DNA of 35,105 nt from Candidatus Latescibacterota bacterium. Its GTDB lineage: Bacteria > Latescibacterota > UBA2968 > UBA8231. A program made the translations under genes and the position numbers. The notes under the pieces are model-generated. The model was not told the origin of the DNA. It worked only from the letters and a program-made list of their open reading frames with translations, and did not search any database. Where the stretch lies: the NCBI GenBank assembly GCA_022825185.1, contig JAJDYK010000015.1, positions 1 through 35,105 of the forward strand. The letters run 5' to 3'. Positions 25,825 to 33,711 of this stretch are shown here, one piece after another. Each line of letters starts with the position of its first letter. The stretch's first letter is position 1.

Positions 25825-25845
25825 ACAAGGTCTAGTATCCCTTGT
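25825..25845 (+). terminator. Weak hairpin plus T-rich tail after the transporter operon
   Basis: ACAAGG and CCTTGT form a 6-bp stem with a 9-base loop, followed by ATTTTC. It lies between the OPT-like gene and the J-domain gene. The stem is weak, so readthrough into the PspA cluster is possible. Confidence 0.25.
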
Positions 25846-25858
25846 ATTTTCGCCATTT

Positions 25859-26185
25859 ATGGACTTGTTTACGCGCATATTTCGCGTCGTGCGGGCGCAC
25901 ACTGTATCTAGCGAGCCGAGCGATGCCTACGAGCACTGGCAGCCCCCGGTGCCGCCGCCTCCTGAACCGGCTGAGGATCCGGTTCTCGCTGGGTATTACG
26001 CCAATCTGGAGTTGCCCTATGGAGCGAATCTGGAGGAAGTGAAAGCAGCGTGGAAGCGGTTGATGAAGCAGTACCACCCCGACCGCCACGCCCAAGATCC
26101 GACCAAGCGCGAGGTTGCCAATGCGCTGTGTGCCCAGTTGACGCATGCTTATAAAGAGCTGGAAAAGTCCCTGACGACCCATTAA
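25859..26185 (+). CDS. Small J-domain (DnaJ-like) protein
   Basis: 108 aa. An N-terminal segment and a Pro-rich linker (PPVPPPPEPAEDP, about 30-42) precede a compact J domain at about 43-105: YYANLELPYGANLEEVKAAW, then KQYHPDRH with the HPD tripeptide that stimulates Hsp70 ATPase. The cysteine-rich and substrate domains of full DnaJ are absent, so it is a targeting-type co-chaperone. No strong ribosome site precedes the ATG. It is first in the PspA cluster, 42 bp after the OPT-like gene and 19 bp before the YbjN-like gene. A role linking DnaK to envelope stress is inference. Confidence 0.85.
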   Translation: MDLFTRIFRVVRAHTVSSEPSDAYEHWQPPVPPPPEPAEDPVLAGYYANLELPYGANLEEVKAAWKRLMKQYHPDRHAQDPTKREVANALCAQLTHAYKELEKSLTTH

Positions 26186-26204
26186 CTAGCATTGGAGGAA
26201 GCTT

Positions 26205-26597
26205 ATGGCTGATTTTGCCACCGTAAAGGAGTACGCCCTCGAGTTGGGCCTTGCCATCGCCGAGGAGATTCCCGCCGAGGAAATCATCATTGTCAACGAC
26301 GAGGAGCGAGGGGTACAAAATTTAGTTGTTGATTGCGAGGAGACAGTACTCGTAATCGAACAGCTTATCCTCCAGGTCGCTGCTGGGGCCGCTGAGACGT
26401 ATAAGCGGATTTTGCAGATGAACCGCGACTTGGTCTTTGGTGCCTTCGTCCTCAATGAAGAAGGCGATTCGCTGCTTTATCGCAATACGCTGGCGCTGGA
26501 GAATTTGGACTTAAACGAACTGGAAAGCACAATCAACTCCCTCAGCCTCGGCTTGGCCGAGCACGGGGAGGAATTACTGGGGTTTGCCGTCAAATAG
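26205..26597 (+). CDS. YbjN / Tir-chaperone-like small protein adjoining pspA
   Basis: 130 aa, acidic, no signal peptide. The segment with NRDLVFGAFVLNEEG and ENLDLNELESTI is a pattern I associate with YbjN/type III secretion chaperone-like proteins encoded directly upstream of pspA genes in several phyla. YjfI (DUF2170), which accompanies the E. coli PspA paralogue YjfJ, is an alternative affiliation. A GGAGG site lies five bases before the ATG, and pspA begins 11 bp after the stop. It is likely a partner or regulator of PspA; no catalytic residues are apparent. Confidence 0.7.
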   Translation: MADFATVKEYALELGLAIAEEIPAEEIIIVNDEERGVQNLVVDCEETVLVIEQLILQVAAGAAETYKRILQMNRDLVFGAFVLNEEGDSLLYRNTLALENLDLNELESTINSLSLGLAEHGEELLGFAVK

Positions 26598-26608
26598 GAG
26601 GAGAGGAT

Positions 26609-27319
26609 ATGGCAGGTATATTTCAACGCTTGTTTAAAACCGGGCAGGCCGAGGCTCACGCCATGGTGGATAAGCTCGAAGATCCGATCAAGATGAGCGA
26701 GCAAGCGATCCGCGACTTAAAAAAGGACTTGCAGGACAGTCTCAAGGCCCTCGCCGAGGTCAAGGCGATCTCGATTAGGCTCAGCCGCGAGTCCGAGGAT
26801 CACCGGCGGCGCGCCGAAGACTACGAGCGCAAAGCTATGCTGCTGTTGCAAAAGGCCGAGTCTGGCCAGATGGAGGAAGCCGAAGCCGACCGCTTGGCCC
26901 GCGAAGCACTGACCCGCGTCGAGGAGGCCCAGGGGCGGCATACAGAATCTTCCCAACAGGCCCAAGCCCAACAGGCGATGGCCGACAAGCTACAGAGCAA
27001 TGTCAACGATCTGAAGTCAAAAATCGCCTCATACGAAAACGACTTGGTAACTCTCAAGGCGCGCACCAAAACCGCCAACGCCACCCGCAAAATCAACCAG
27101 CACTTGGCCAACATCGACTCAAAGGGCACCACAGCCCTGCTCGAACGGATGAAGGAAAAAGCCGAAGAGCAGGAAGCTCTCGCCGAGGCCTATGGCGATA
27201 TGGGAGACGCTGGGGCAGCCGTTGAGGACGAGATCGACAAGGCCCTCGCCGACAGCAAGGGAGCCCAGGTCGATGATTCGCTGGCCCAACTCAAGGCCAG
27301 AATGAAGACGGCGAAATAA
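26609..27319 (+). CDS. pspA: PspA/IM30 (ESCRT-III-like) family protein
   Basis: 236 aa, starting MAGIFQRLFKTGQAEAHAMV, which forms the amphipathic membrane-binding helix, and then almost entirely coiled-coil up to about residue 190 with many Glu, Lys, Arg and Gln and no prolines. The early segment LEDPIKMSEQAIRDLKKDL is a typical PspA/Vipp1 feature. These proteins polymerise on the inner leaflet and protect or remodel stressed membranes. The acidic C-terminus resembles the E. coli YjfJ branch more than classical PspA; that is an impression. The ribosome site GGAGGAGAGG is strong. No pspF, pspB or pspC gene is nearby, so control differs from the E. coli psp operon. Confidence 0.92.
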   Translation: MAGIFQRLFKTGQAEAHAMVDKLEDPIKMSEQAIRDLKKDLQDSLKALAEVKAISIRLSRESEDHRRRAEDYERKAMLLLQKAESGQMEEAEADRLAREALTRVEEAQGRHTESSQQAQAQQAMADKLQSNVNDLKSKIASYENDLVTLKARTKTANATRKINQHLANIDSKGTTALLERMKEKAEEQEALAEAYGDMGDAGAAVEDEIDKALADSKGAQVDDSLAQLKARMKTAK

Positions 27320-27331
27320 AGGCTGCTGCCC

Positions 27332-28990
27332 GTGGCTCATGGGATGAAGGCCCTTAGCCGCAGGCAATTTTTCGGCGCGCTCACCGCCGCTGGTAGCTGG
27401 GCAGCTTGGAGCGGTTGCTCGTCCGATTCGCGGCGGCCGATTCCTGGGCGGATCGTCAACGAGGGCCCGCCGCGTGGGCACCTGTTGCGCGATCTGCATT
27501 CTTGGGCAGATTTTACCCCGACAGACCACGCGTGCGATGTCGCCATTGTCGGTGGTGGGATCTCTGGCTTGGCGGCGGCGTGGAAGTTGCGTCGGTCGGG
27601 GGTGGAGCGGATTCTCCTGCTCGACCTCGATGACCAGCTAGGGGGCACCAGTCGCAGCGGCCAATGGGGCGACCAGGTATTTCCCTGGGGCGCTCACTAC
27701 ATCAACATCCCTCCCGCCGAAGCCGACTGCATCCACGAAATACTGCAAGATCTAGGCGTCATCGACGGCTACGACGCGGCGAATAAGCCGCTGGTCGCCG
27801 CTGGGACGATGCTGCGCTGGCCGCACGAGCGGCTGTTCTATCGGGGTCGCTGGGTCGCCGGGCTAGACCCGTTTATCGACGCATCGGACCGGGAGCGCGA
27901 AGCATTGTTGCGCTTTGAAGACGAGATGCTGCGCTGGGCCTTGCATCGCGGCCGGGACGGGCGCCGGGCCTTTGCCATGCCCTTGCGCTATAGCACTGCC
28001 GACTCACGGGTGCGGCGTTTGGACCAGATCAGCATGGCCCAGTACCTCCGCGAAGAAGGCTGGCACGACGACCGGCTCCGCTGGCTGGTCGATTACGCCT
28101 GCCGCGACGACTACGGCAGCACGGCAGCCCAAGTCTCGGCGTGGGCCGGGATTCACTACTATGCCTGTCGGTTCTACGACTACCGGATCGAGGAGGCGTA
28201 TCCAGCCCACACGCTGACGTGGCCCGAGGGCAATGGGCACCTCGTTACACAACTCGCTAATAGGTTGGGGGAGAACGAGATAAAGCGACAGGCTCTAGTG
28301 GCTCGTCTAGCCGAGGAGCGATCGCAGGTGCGGTTGGGGTACATCGACTTGGCGACCGGGGAAAAACGGCAACTGACCGCGCGGGCCGTGGTGTACGCTG
28401 GCAAGCTCCACACGGCTCCCTACGCGATTGCAGACCTGCCGGATGCACAGGCTGGGGCTATGGCGGCCATCGAGTATAGCCCTTGGCTGGTAGCGGCAAT
28501 TTTTCTCAAAGAGCCGCTCGCTGCCCAACAGACCACTTGGGACAATGTTTTGTACGACAGCCCATCGCTGGGCTATGTAGTCGCCGACCATCAGCAGAGC
28601 GGTGGCCGGGTGTTGCTGTACTATTGGCCCTTTGTCGATCAACTCGCAGACGCCCGGCGCGCCTTGCTCGCGCAAGACCATTCATTCTGGACCGAACAGA
28701 TCATGGCCGACCTGCGCCGCGTCCACCCGGAGCTAGACGACCTCGTAGAGCGCATTGACCTGTACCGCTGGGGGCACGGGATGATGCGGCCCCGTCCTGG
28801 GTCGCTATGGGGGCCGATGGCTGGTTGGCGGCAGCAGCCAATGGAGCGGATATTTTTTGCTTCGTGCGATGCGACGGGACTGCCCCTGTGTGAGGAAGCG
28901 ATCTTTGCCGGTATGCTGGCGGCGGAGCGGGCCATGGACTGTCTTGGCGTGGCGTATTCCTCCTCGCTGGGAGGGCTTGCGGATGCCTAG
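27332..28990 (+). CDS. Tat-exported FAD-dependent amine oxidase-like protein
   Basis: 552 aa from a GTG at 27332; an ATG at 27344 gives a cleaner leader MKALSRRQFFGALTAAG. SRRQFFG is a twin-arginine signal, and WSGCSS may be a lipobox, so the protein is probably exported folded and perhaps lipid-anchored. The dinucleotide motif VAIVGGGISGLAAAWKLRRSG (near residue 70) and DDQLGGTSRSG bind FAD. The C-terminus ASCDATGLPLCEEAIFAGMLAAERA is the usual second FAD-contact region of amine oxidases. Next to a spermidine synthase gene (8-bp overlap), a polyamine oxidase role is likely but not proved. Confidence 0.85.
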   Translation: MAHGMKALSRRQFFGALTAAGSWAAWSGCSSDSRRPIPGRIVNEGPPRGHLLRDLHSWADFTPTDHACDVAIVGGGISGLAAAWKLRRSGVERILLLDLDDQLGGTSRSGQWGDQVFPWGAHYINIPPAEADCIHEILQDLGVIDGYDAANKPLVAAGTMLRWPHERLFYRGRWVAGLDPFIDASDREREALLRFEDEMLRWALHRGRDGRRAFAMPLRYSTADSRVRRLDQISMAQYLREEGWHDDRLRWLVDYACRDDYGSTAAQVSAWAGIHYYACRFYDYRIEEAYPAHTLTWPEGNGHLVTQLANRLGENEIKRQALVARLAEERSQVRLGYIDLATGEKRQLTARAVVYAGKLHTAPYAIADLPDAQAGAMAAIEYSPWLVAAIFLKEPLAAQQTTWDNVLYDSPSLGYVVADHQQSGGRVLLYYWPFVDQLADARRALLAQDHSFWTEQIMADLRRVHPELDDLVERIDLYRWGHGMMRPRPGSLWGPMAGWRQQPMERIFFASCDATGLPLCEEAIFAGMLAAERAMDCLGVAYSSSLGGLADA

Positions 28991-30503
28991 GCTGGGTGCG
29001 CTTTTTTTGCTGGTGGCCATTTTCTCGGCCGCAGTCTGCGCCATCGTCTATCAGTTGCTCATCGGCAGCGTGTCGTCCTACTTCCTCGGCAATAGCGTCG
29101 AGCAGTTTTCCCTGACGATCGGCTTTTTTCTCGCTGCAATGGGGCTTGGCTCTTGGCTTTCGCGCTTTGTCGCCGACGACTTGCTATTGACGCGACTAGC
29201 CCAGCTAGAGATTTGGCTGGGGCTTTTGGGTGGAATTTCCGTTGGCGTGCTCTACGTGCTCTACGGATACACTGACCACTTTAGGATCGGCATGTTGGCG
29301 TTGAGCACGGCGATTGGCGCGTTGATCGGCCTAGAGGTGCCGCTGATCACCCGGCTCTTGCGCGGTCACGGCACGCTGCGCGCGGCGCTGTCTAATGTTT
29401 TGTCTCTGGATTATCTGGGGGCCTTGTTGGCCTCGTTGCTCTTCCCGTACATCCTGTTGCCCTTTCTTGGCAGCCTGCATACGGCCTTGGTCGCCGGTTT
29501 GGTCAACGCTGGCCTTGGCCTTGGTGTGGTGCTTGCGTTTAAGGGGACGTTGCTAGCGCCGCGCGCCTTTCGCTCGCTAGGGGCGCAAGCGCTTGTGGTT
29601 ATTGCGGCCCTAGGGGCGCTGGTTTGGCAGGGAGAAGGGCTGCGGGCGCGGTGGGAAAGCGACCTCTACGAAGACCGCATCGTCCACAGCGAACAATCGG
29701 CCTACCAGCAAATCGTCCTGACCCGGCGCGACGAACACCTGCGGCTCTATCTCAACGGGCACTTGCAATTCGCCTCCATCGACGAACATCGCTACCACGA
29801 AGCCCTAGTCCATCCGGCTATGGCGCTGGCTCCCGCTCGCGAAAGAGTTCTCATCATTGGGGGAGGGGACGGCCTGACGGCGCGGGAAGTGCTTAAGTAC
29901 GAGGAGGTCCAGTACGTCGATTTAGTCGATCTCGACCCGGCGGTGACGCGGCTGGCCCAACGCAATATCCACCTGACCCGGCTCAACGACAATGCCTTGA
30001 ATCGCCGCCAAGTGCGCGTGATCAACGAAGATGGCTTTGTCTTTTTGCAGCGCGAGCACGTGCCGTATGGCGCGATACTAATCGACTTGCCCGATCCCCG
30101 CGAAGACAGCTTGGCCAAGCTCTATTCGGTCGAAGCCTATAGGCTGTGCCGCAAGTTGCTCAGCCCGCAAGGCGTCTTGGCGACTCAGGCTTCCAGCCCG
30201 TACCATGTCCGCGAGGCGTACTGGAGCGTTGCCGCCGCCTTGGAGGAAGCGGGCTTTGCCGTCCACTCCTATCACTTGCATGTGCCCTCTTTTGGCGAGT
30301 GGGGGTTCCACTTGGCGGGACCCGCCGAGCTGGATCCGACCGCGGTCGATTTTGCGGTTCCCACGCGCTATCTCGACGGCCAAGTCTGGAGTGCCCTCGC
30401 GGTGTTCGATGGCGATATGAGTCGCTTGCCCGTGCAGGCGAACCGACTTGATAGGCCGGTGCTGGCGCGTTATTATCGACAAGGTATGAATACTCAGTTT
30501 TGA
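28983..30503 (+). CDS. speE: Membrane-bound polyamine aminopropyltransferase (spermidine synthase family)
   Basis: 506 aa from the ATG at 28983, with GGAGGG upstream and an 8-bp overlap with the amine oxidase gene. The N-terminal third has about seven membrane helices. The C-terminal domain is a Rossmann methyltransferase-like fold: IIGGGDGLTAREVLKY (binding of decarboxylated S-adenosylmethionine), DLVDLDPAVT, INEDGFVFLQ and ILIDLPDPREDSLAKLYS with the catalytic Asp region. The family transfers aminopropyl groups to putrescine or related amines. No S-adenosylmethionine decarboxylase gene is in the window. Some membrane members may have other acceptors, so the exact product is uncertain. Confidence 0.88.
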   Translation: MPRLGALFLLVAIFSAAVCAIVYQLLIGSVSSYFLGNSVEQFSLTIGFFLAAMGLGSWLSRFVADDLLLTRLAQLEIWLGLLGGISVGVLYVLYGYTDHFRIGMLALSTAIGALIGLEVPLITRLLRGHGTLRAALSNVLSLDYLGALLASLLFPYILLPFLGSLHTALVAGLVNAGLGLGVVLAFKGTLLAPRAFRSLGAQALVVIAALGALVWQGEGLRARWESDLYEDRIVHSEQSAYQQIVLTRRDEHLRLYLNGHLQFASIDEHRYHEALVHPAMALAPARERVLIIGGGDGLTAREVLKYEEVQYVDLVDLDPAVTRLAQRNIHLTRLNDNALNRRQVRVINEDGFVFLQREHVPYGAILIDLPDPREDSLAKLYSVEAYRLCRKLLSPQGVLATQASSPYHVREAYWSVAAALEEAGFAVHSYHLHVPSFGEWGFHLAGPAELDPTAVDFAVPTRYLDGQVWSALAVFDGDMSRLPVQANRLDRPVLARYYRQGMNTQF

Positions 30504-30516
30504 AAGGACATGCCAG

Positions 30517-31065
30517 ATGGGTTTAAGGAAATGGTTCGGTGGTCGCCAAGACGAGGACGAACCGACCTATCAGGAGTACTCACTTAGCACCATGAAAGTG
30601 GGCTTTCTAGTCGATTACGACCTCAAAACGTGGCAAGTCACAGGCCGTGGAAGCTATGACTACGAGGGCTATACTACTGAGGAATGGGAATTGCAGGCCG
30701 ACGGTCAGGTGTGCTTCCTAGAGCGAGGCGTAGAAGACGGCAAAGCCTATTGGACCTTGACACGAGCGATTGGCATTGACCAGATCGAAGGCGATATTGC
30801 CGCGGCGATTATCGCCGACGGCGACCCGCCTGAAGCTGTACGGTTTGAGGGTGATGAGTACGTGGGAAGCACGAGCGACGCGGGCCTGTACCGCAAAGAC
30901 AGCACCGATGCGGAGCGCGAATTTGTCAACTGGTCGTTTGAAGGGGAAGAAGGCAAGGTGCTTTTCATTAGCCAGTGGGGCGAGCGCGACTTTGCCGCGT
31001 ACGCGGGCTTGGTGGTAGAGGAATACCAATTCACCGACATCCTGCCGGTGGAGGAGGGCACTTGA
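30517..31065 (+). CDS. DUF4178 domain protein
   Basis: 182 aa, soluble, acidic, beta-rich. The motif STMKVGFLVDYDLKTWQVTG followed by YEGYTTEEWELQADGQVCFLE corresponds to the DUF4178 pattern (G..v.yd...w.V.....Y....W.eW.L.). Biochemical function is unknown; the domain recurs beside spermidine synthase and DUF350 genes in several phyla. An AAAGGA site lies about eight bases before the ATG. It follows the spermidine synthase by 13 bp and precedes the lipoprotein by 1 bp. Confidence 0.8.
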   Translation: MGLRKWFGGRQDEDEPTYQEYSLSTMKVGFLVDYDLKTWQVTGRGSYDYEGYTTEEWELQADGQVCFLERGVEDGKAYWTLTRAIGIDQIEGDIAAAIIADGDPPEAVRFEGDEYVGSTSDAGLYRKDSTDAEREFVNWSFEGEEGKVLFISQWGERDFAAYAGLVVEEYQFTDILPVEEGT

Positions 31066-31066
31066 A

Positions 31067-31768
31067 ATGGTTTGGCGCGTAGCGGCCTTGGCACTGTGGG
31101 GCCTGATCGCCTGCGGGTCAAAAGACCCGGTGAAGGAGCTAATACGCGACTTAGATCGCTATCCCGAGTATTCGCTGATCGTCGATGATACTCGTATCGA
31201 AGGCTCGTTTTTTCCCGACTATGCCCTGCGCTTTCAGGTGTTGACGGCTGCGGGACAGCGCGTCGCTGGGCGCGATACCATCGTGTACGAGGAGCGCCGC
31301 ACCGATTGGATGGAAGTCCGCGAAGAGACCTTCTATCGCTACGAAAAGTACGTCGGCATGGTCGTGGCCTCCAAGTCGCTAGACGGTCGCCGCACGGGAG
31401 CCAATCAAGCGCACCCGCCGGGCTATCAATACGTCGGCAATCCCCAGTACGGGTTTTGGGGAGGCGGTGGGTTTTGGCAATTTTACGGCCAGTACGCGCT
31501 GATGAGCAGCTTAATGGGGGGGTGGAACGTTGGTCGCGGCGATTGGGAGGACTACCGCCGCAACCGGGAAAGGGGACGCCCGTACTACGGGCCGGTAAAA
31601 GGGGGGCAGCCCACTTTTGGGTCGCGCGGCTCGCAGACCCAAAAGACGCGACCGCAATTCTACCAGCGCCAGCAAAGCCGCCGCCAAGCCTTTAGTGGTC
31701 AAGTCAAAAACCGCATGGGCCGCACCACCTCCGGGTGGGGGCGCGGTTCCTCGCGCTTTGGAAAATAG
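31067..31768 (+). CDS. Predicted lipoprotein of the PspA/polyamine cluster, function unknown
   Basis: 233 aa. A short leader MVWRVAALALWGLIACGSK contains the lipobox LIAC, so the mature chain probably starts at Cys16 with a lipid anchor. The middle (YRYEKYVGMVVASKSLDG, YQYVGNPQYGFW, FWQFYGQYALMSSL) is aromatic-rich and likely the conserved core. The last 80 residues are basic, rich in Gly, Arg, Gln and Ser, and probably unstructured. GGAGGAGGG within the end of the DUF4178 gene serves as ribosome site. Similar lipoproteins next to DUF4178/DUF350 genes are known to me by pattern only. Confidence 0.72.
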   Translation: MVWRVAALALWGLIACGSKDPVKELIRDLDRYPEYSLIVDDTRIEGSFFPDYALRFQVLTAAGQRVAGRDTIVYEERRTDWMEVREETFYRYEKYVGMVVASKSLDGRRTGANQAHPPGYQYVGNPQYGFWGGGGFWQFYGQYALMSSLMGGWNVGRGDWEDYRRNRERGRPYYGPVKGGQPTFGSRGSQTQKTRPQFYQRQQSRRQAFSGQVKNRMGRTTSGWGRGSSRFGK

Positions 31769-31778
31769 GGGGAACGCA

Positions 31779-32621
31779 GTGGATATTCTAATGACGATGG
31801 CTCAAACCCTAGTCTATCTTTTGGAGGCTTTCATCCTGCTCTTTGTCGCCAAGCAGGTCTATGCCCGGGTTTTTCGCCGGGTCAATCTCAAAGACGAACT
31901 CTTCGGCCGCAACAACCACGCGTTGGCCGTTGCGGTAGGTGGCTATTTCTTTGGGATTTGCTTGGCGTTGGGGGGGGCGTTGAGCGGCCCTTCGCTCGGC
32001 TGGCAAGCCGACCTGATTGGCATCGCCCAGTACGGCCTCTTGGCGATTGTCTTGATGGTCATCGCCGGTGTTCTATGTGAGCGGGCGCTTCTGTTCCACT
32101 TCGACAACCGCAAGGAGGTCATCGAGGATCAGAATGTGGGGACGGCCTTTGTCGAGGCGGGGATGCACATTGCCAATGGCCTGATTGTCTTGGCTATTGT
32201 GCAGGGCGAGGGGCCACTGTGGAGCGGCGTGGCCTTCTGGCTCTTGGCCCAAGTGGTGCTGGTAGTGGCTGGGCTGCTCTACGAGTGGATTACCCCACAT
32301 TCGATTCACCGCGAACTAGAACGCGACAATGCCGCGGTTGGCTTGGCCTTCGGCGGCGTACTGGTGGGCATGGGCAATATCGTCAGCATCGCCGCGGCTG
32401 GCAACTACGTAGGGTGGCTCGAAAGCCTCAAAATTTTTGGCATGGACGTGGTTTTTGGTTTTGTCGCGCTTTACGCTATCCACAAGTTGACCGATATGCT
32501 CTTGGCACCCGGCGTGCGCTTGGGGGCCGAACAGGTCGAGGAGCAGCCGAATGTGGGGGCTGGGCTAATAGAAGCGTTCGGCTACGTGGGTGGATCAATC
32601 CTAATCGTCTGGATCTTCTGA
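31779..32621 (+). CDS. DUF350 family inner-membrane protein
   Basis: 280 aa from the GTG at 31779 (AGGGGGA five bases upstream; the ATG at 31791 is too far from that site). About eight membrane helices form two similar halves: ELFGRNNHALAVAVGGYFFG in the first and ELERDNAAVGLAFGGVLVG in the second, the DUF350 duplication with a conserved Asn and Gly-rich helix. A third related stretch, EEQPNVGAGLIEAFGYVGG, closes the protein. The E. coli relative YjfL is encoded with a PspA paralogue, which agrees with this cluster. Transport or sensing function is unknown. Its end overlaps the convergent next gene by 21 bp. Confidence 0.85.
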   Translation: MDILMTMAQTLVYLLEAFILLFVAKQVYARVFRRVNLKDELFGRNNHALAVAVGGYFFGICLALGGALSGPSLGWQADLIGIAQYGLLAIVLMVIAGVLCERALLFHFDNRKEVIEDQNVGTAFVEAGMHIANGLIVLAIVQGEGPLWSGVAFWLLAQVVLVVAGLLYEWITPHSIHRELERDNAAVGLAFGGVLVGMGNIVSIAAAGNYVGWLESLKIFGMDVVFGFVALYAIHKLTDMLLAPGVRLGAEQVEEQPNVGAGLIEAFGYVGGSILIVWIF

Positions 32622-33635
32622 ACTATTCCGCCGACTCCGATGCCACTGACACAGTAGCGTTGGGCCGCCAACCAAGACATAGGTCAGCGTCGCTAAAGCA
32701 TGGGTCAGCGTGGCGCAGGCCAAGGCGGTGGCGAGAGGCACTGAGTAGAGGCGGTGCATGGCCTCGCCAAAGAGGAAGTGATACGAACCGATCCCCCCAG
32801 GCGTTGGAATGATCACTCCGATAGACGATATGGCCATGACCACTAGCGCCGCTGCTGCGTCGAGGTTGTATATCTGGTCCAAGCCCATGCCGACAAAAGC
32901 CGCGTAGATAATAAATACGTAGGCTGCATTGAGCAGGACCGAACTAACTAGGATTTCAAAGTACGCCGTTGGTTGTTGTCGCAGGGCGGAGAGTCCGCCA
33001 ATGAAGGTCTCGATGATTTCGAGAATCCGCTCGCCGCGTCCCCAGGCGATCCGAGCGAGTAGTGGGCGAATTCCAGCCAAGATTTTTTCCCGATAAACGG
33101 ATACCAAGACCAAGGCGCTCAGCGCGACCAAGCAACCAACTAGGGCCAGTAGGCCAATGGTGTCCCGGTCTGCACCGACCAACGTCCAAAGCGCGGGCAA
33201 GGCGATATCGATATAGACGATGAGCCAGAACAAGACGATGAGCCAAAACAGATCGAGAATGCGCTCCACCACTATCGTGGCCATCAAGGCGCTGATGCTC
33301 GTCCCAGTGGTCCACTTGAGGCTGACGCATCGCAAGATCTCGCCCGATCTCGGCACGGCCACATTGGCCGCATAGCATATAGCTAGGGCGAGCGACGCGT
33401 TGAGGTTGTTCACTTGCGGCGCAAAGGGTCGCATGAGGACCTGCCAGCGCCAAGCTCGCAATACCAAGGTCCCCAGCGTTGCGATGCACATGACAGCGGC
33501 CCAAACCAGCGAAAGGCCAGTCATGGCGTCCCATAGTTCCCTGCGGTTTATCCCCTCAAAAGCCCAATAGATGAAAAGCCCCATCAGGCCTAAACTCAGG
33601 CCGTACTGGAGGGCTTGTTTCAGTATCTTGCGCAT
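32601..33635 (-). CDS. Lysylphosphatidylglycerol synthase TM-region (UPF0104/AglD-like) family flippase-like protein
   Basis: 344 aa with about eight membrane helices. Typical blocks are RAWRWQVLMRPF, AICYAANVAVPRSGEILRC (the NxxxPxRxGE family signature), VVERILDLFWL and IGVIIPTPGGIGSYHFLFGEAM. The family is the membrane half of MprF and free-standing relatives thought to flip or handle lipid-linked substrates; the aminoacyltransferase half of MprF is absent. No strong ribosome site precedes the ATG. It lies downstream of cysC, from which it is separated by a terminator, and overlaps the DUF350 gene tail to tail. Confidence 0.85.
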   Translation of the reverse strand: MRKILKQALQYGLSLGLMGLFIYWAFEGINRRELWDAMTGLSLVWAAVMCIATLGTLVLRAWRWQVLMRPFAPQVNNLNASLALAICYAANVAVPRSGEILRCVSLKWTTGTSISALMATIVVERILDLFWLIVLFWLIVYIDIALPALWTLVGADRDTIGLLALVGCLVALSALVLVSVYREKILAGIRPLLARIAWGRGERILEIIETFIGGLSALRQQPTAYFEILVSSVLLNAAYVFIIYAAFVGMGLDQIYNLDAAAALVVMAISSIGVIIPTPGGIGSYHFLFGEAMHRLYSVPLATALACATLTHALATLTYVLVGGPTLLCQWHRSRRNSSEDPDD

Positions 33636-33645
33636 CGCATTGGCA

Positions 33646-33676
33646 AACGCAAAACAGGGGATCTGGCGATCCCCTG
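33646..33676 (-). terminator. Rho-independent terminator downstream of cysC
   Basis: A perfect 9-bp stem, CAGGGGATC and GATCCCCTG (33655-33676) with a four-base loop, is followed on the minus strand by TTTTGCGTTTG. It lies between the cysC stop and the start of the leftward membrane-protein gene. Confidence 0.7.
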
Positions 33677-33711
33677 CTGCATGGCGGAAGAAATAGGCTG
33701 TGTGGGTTTGT

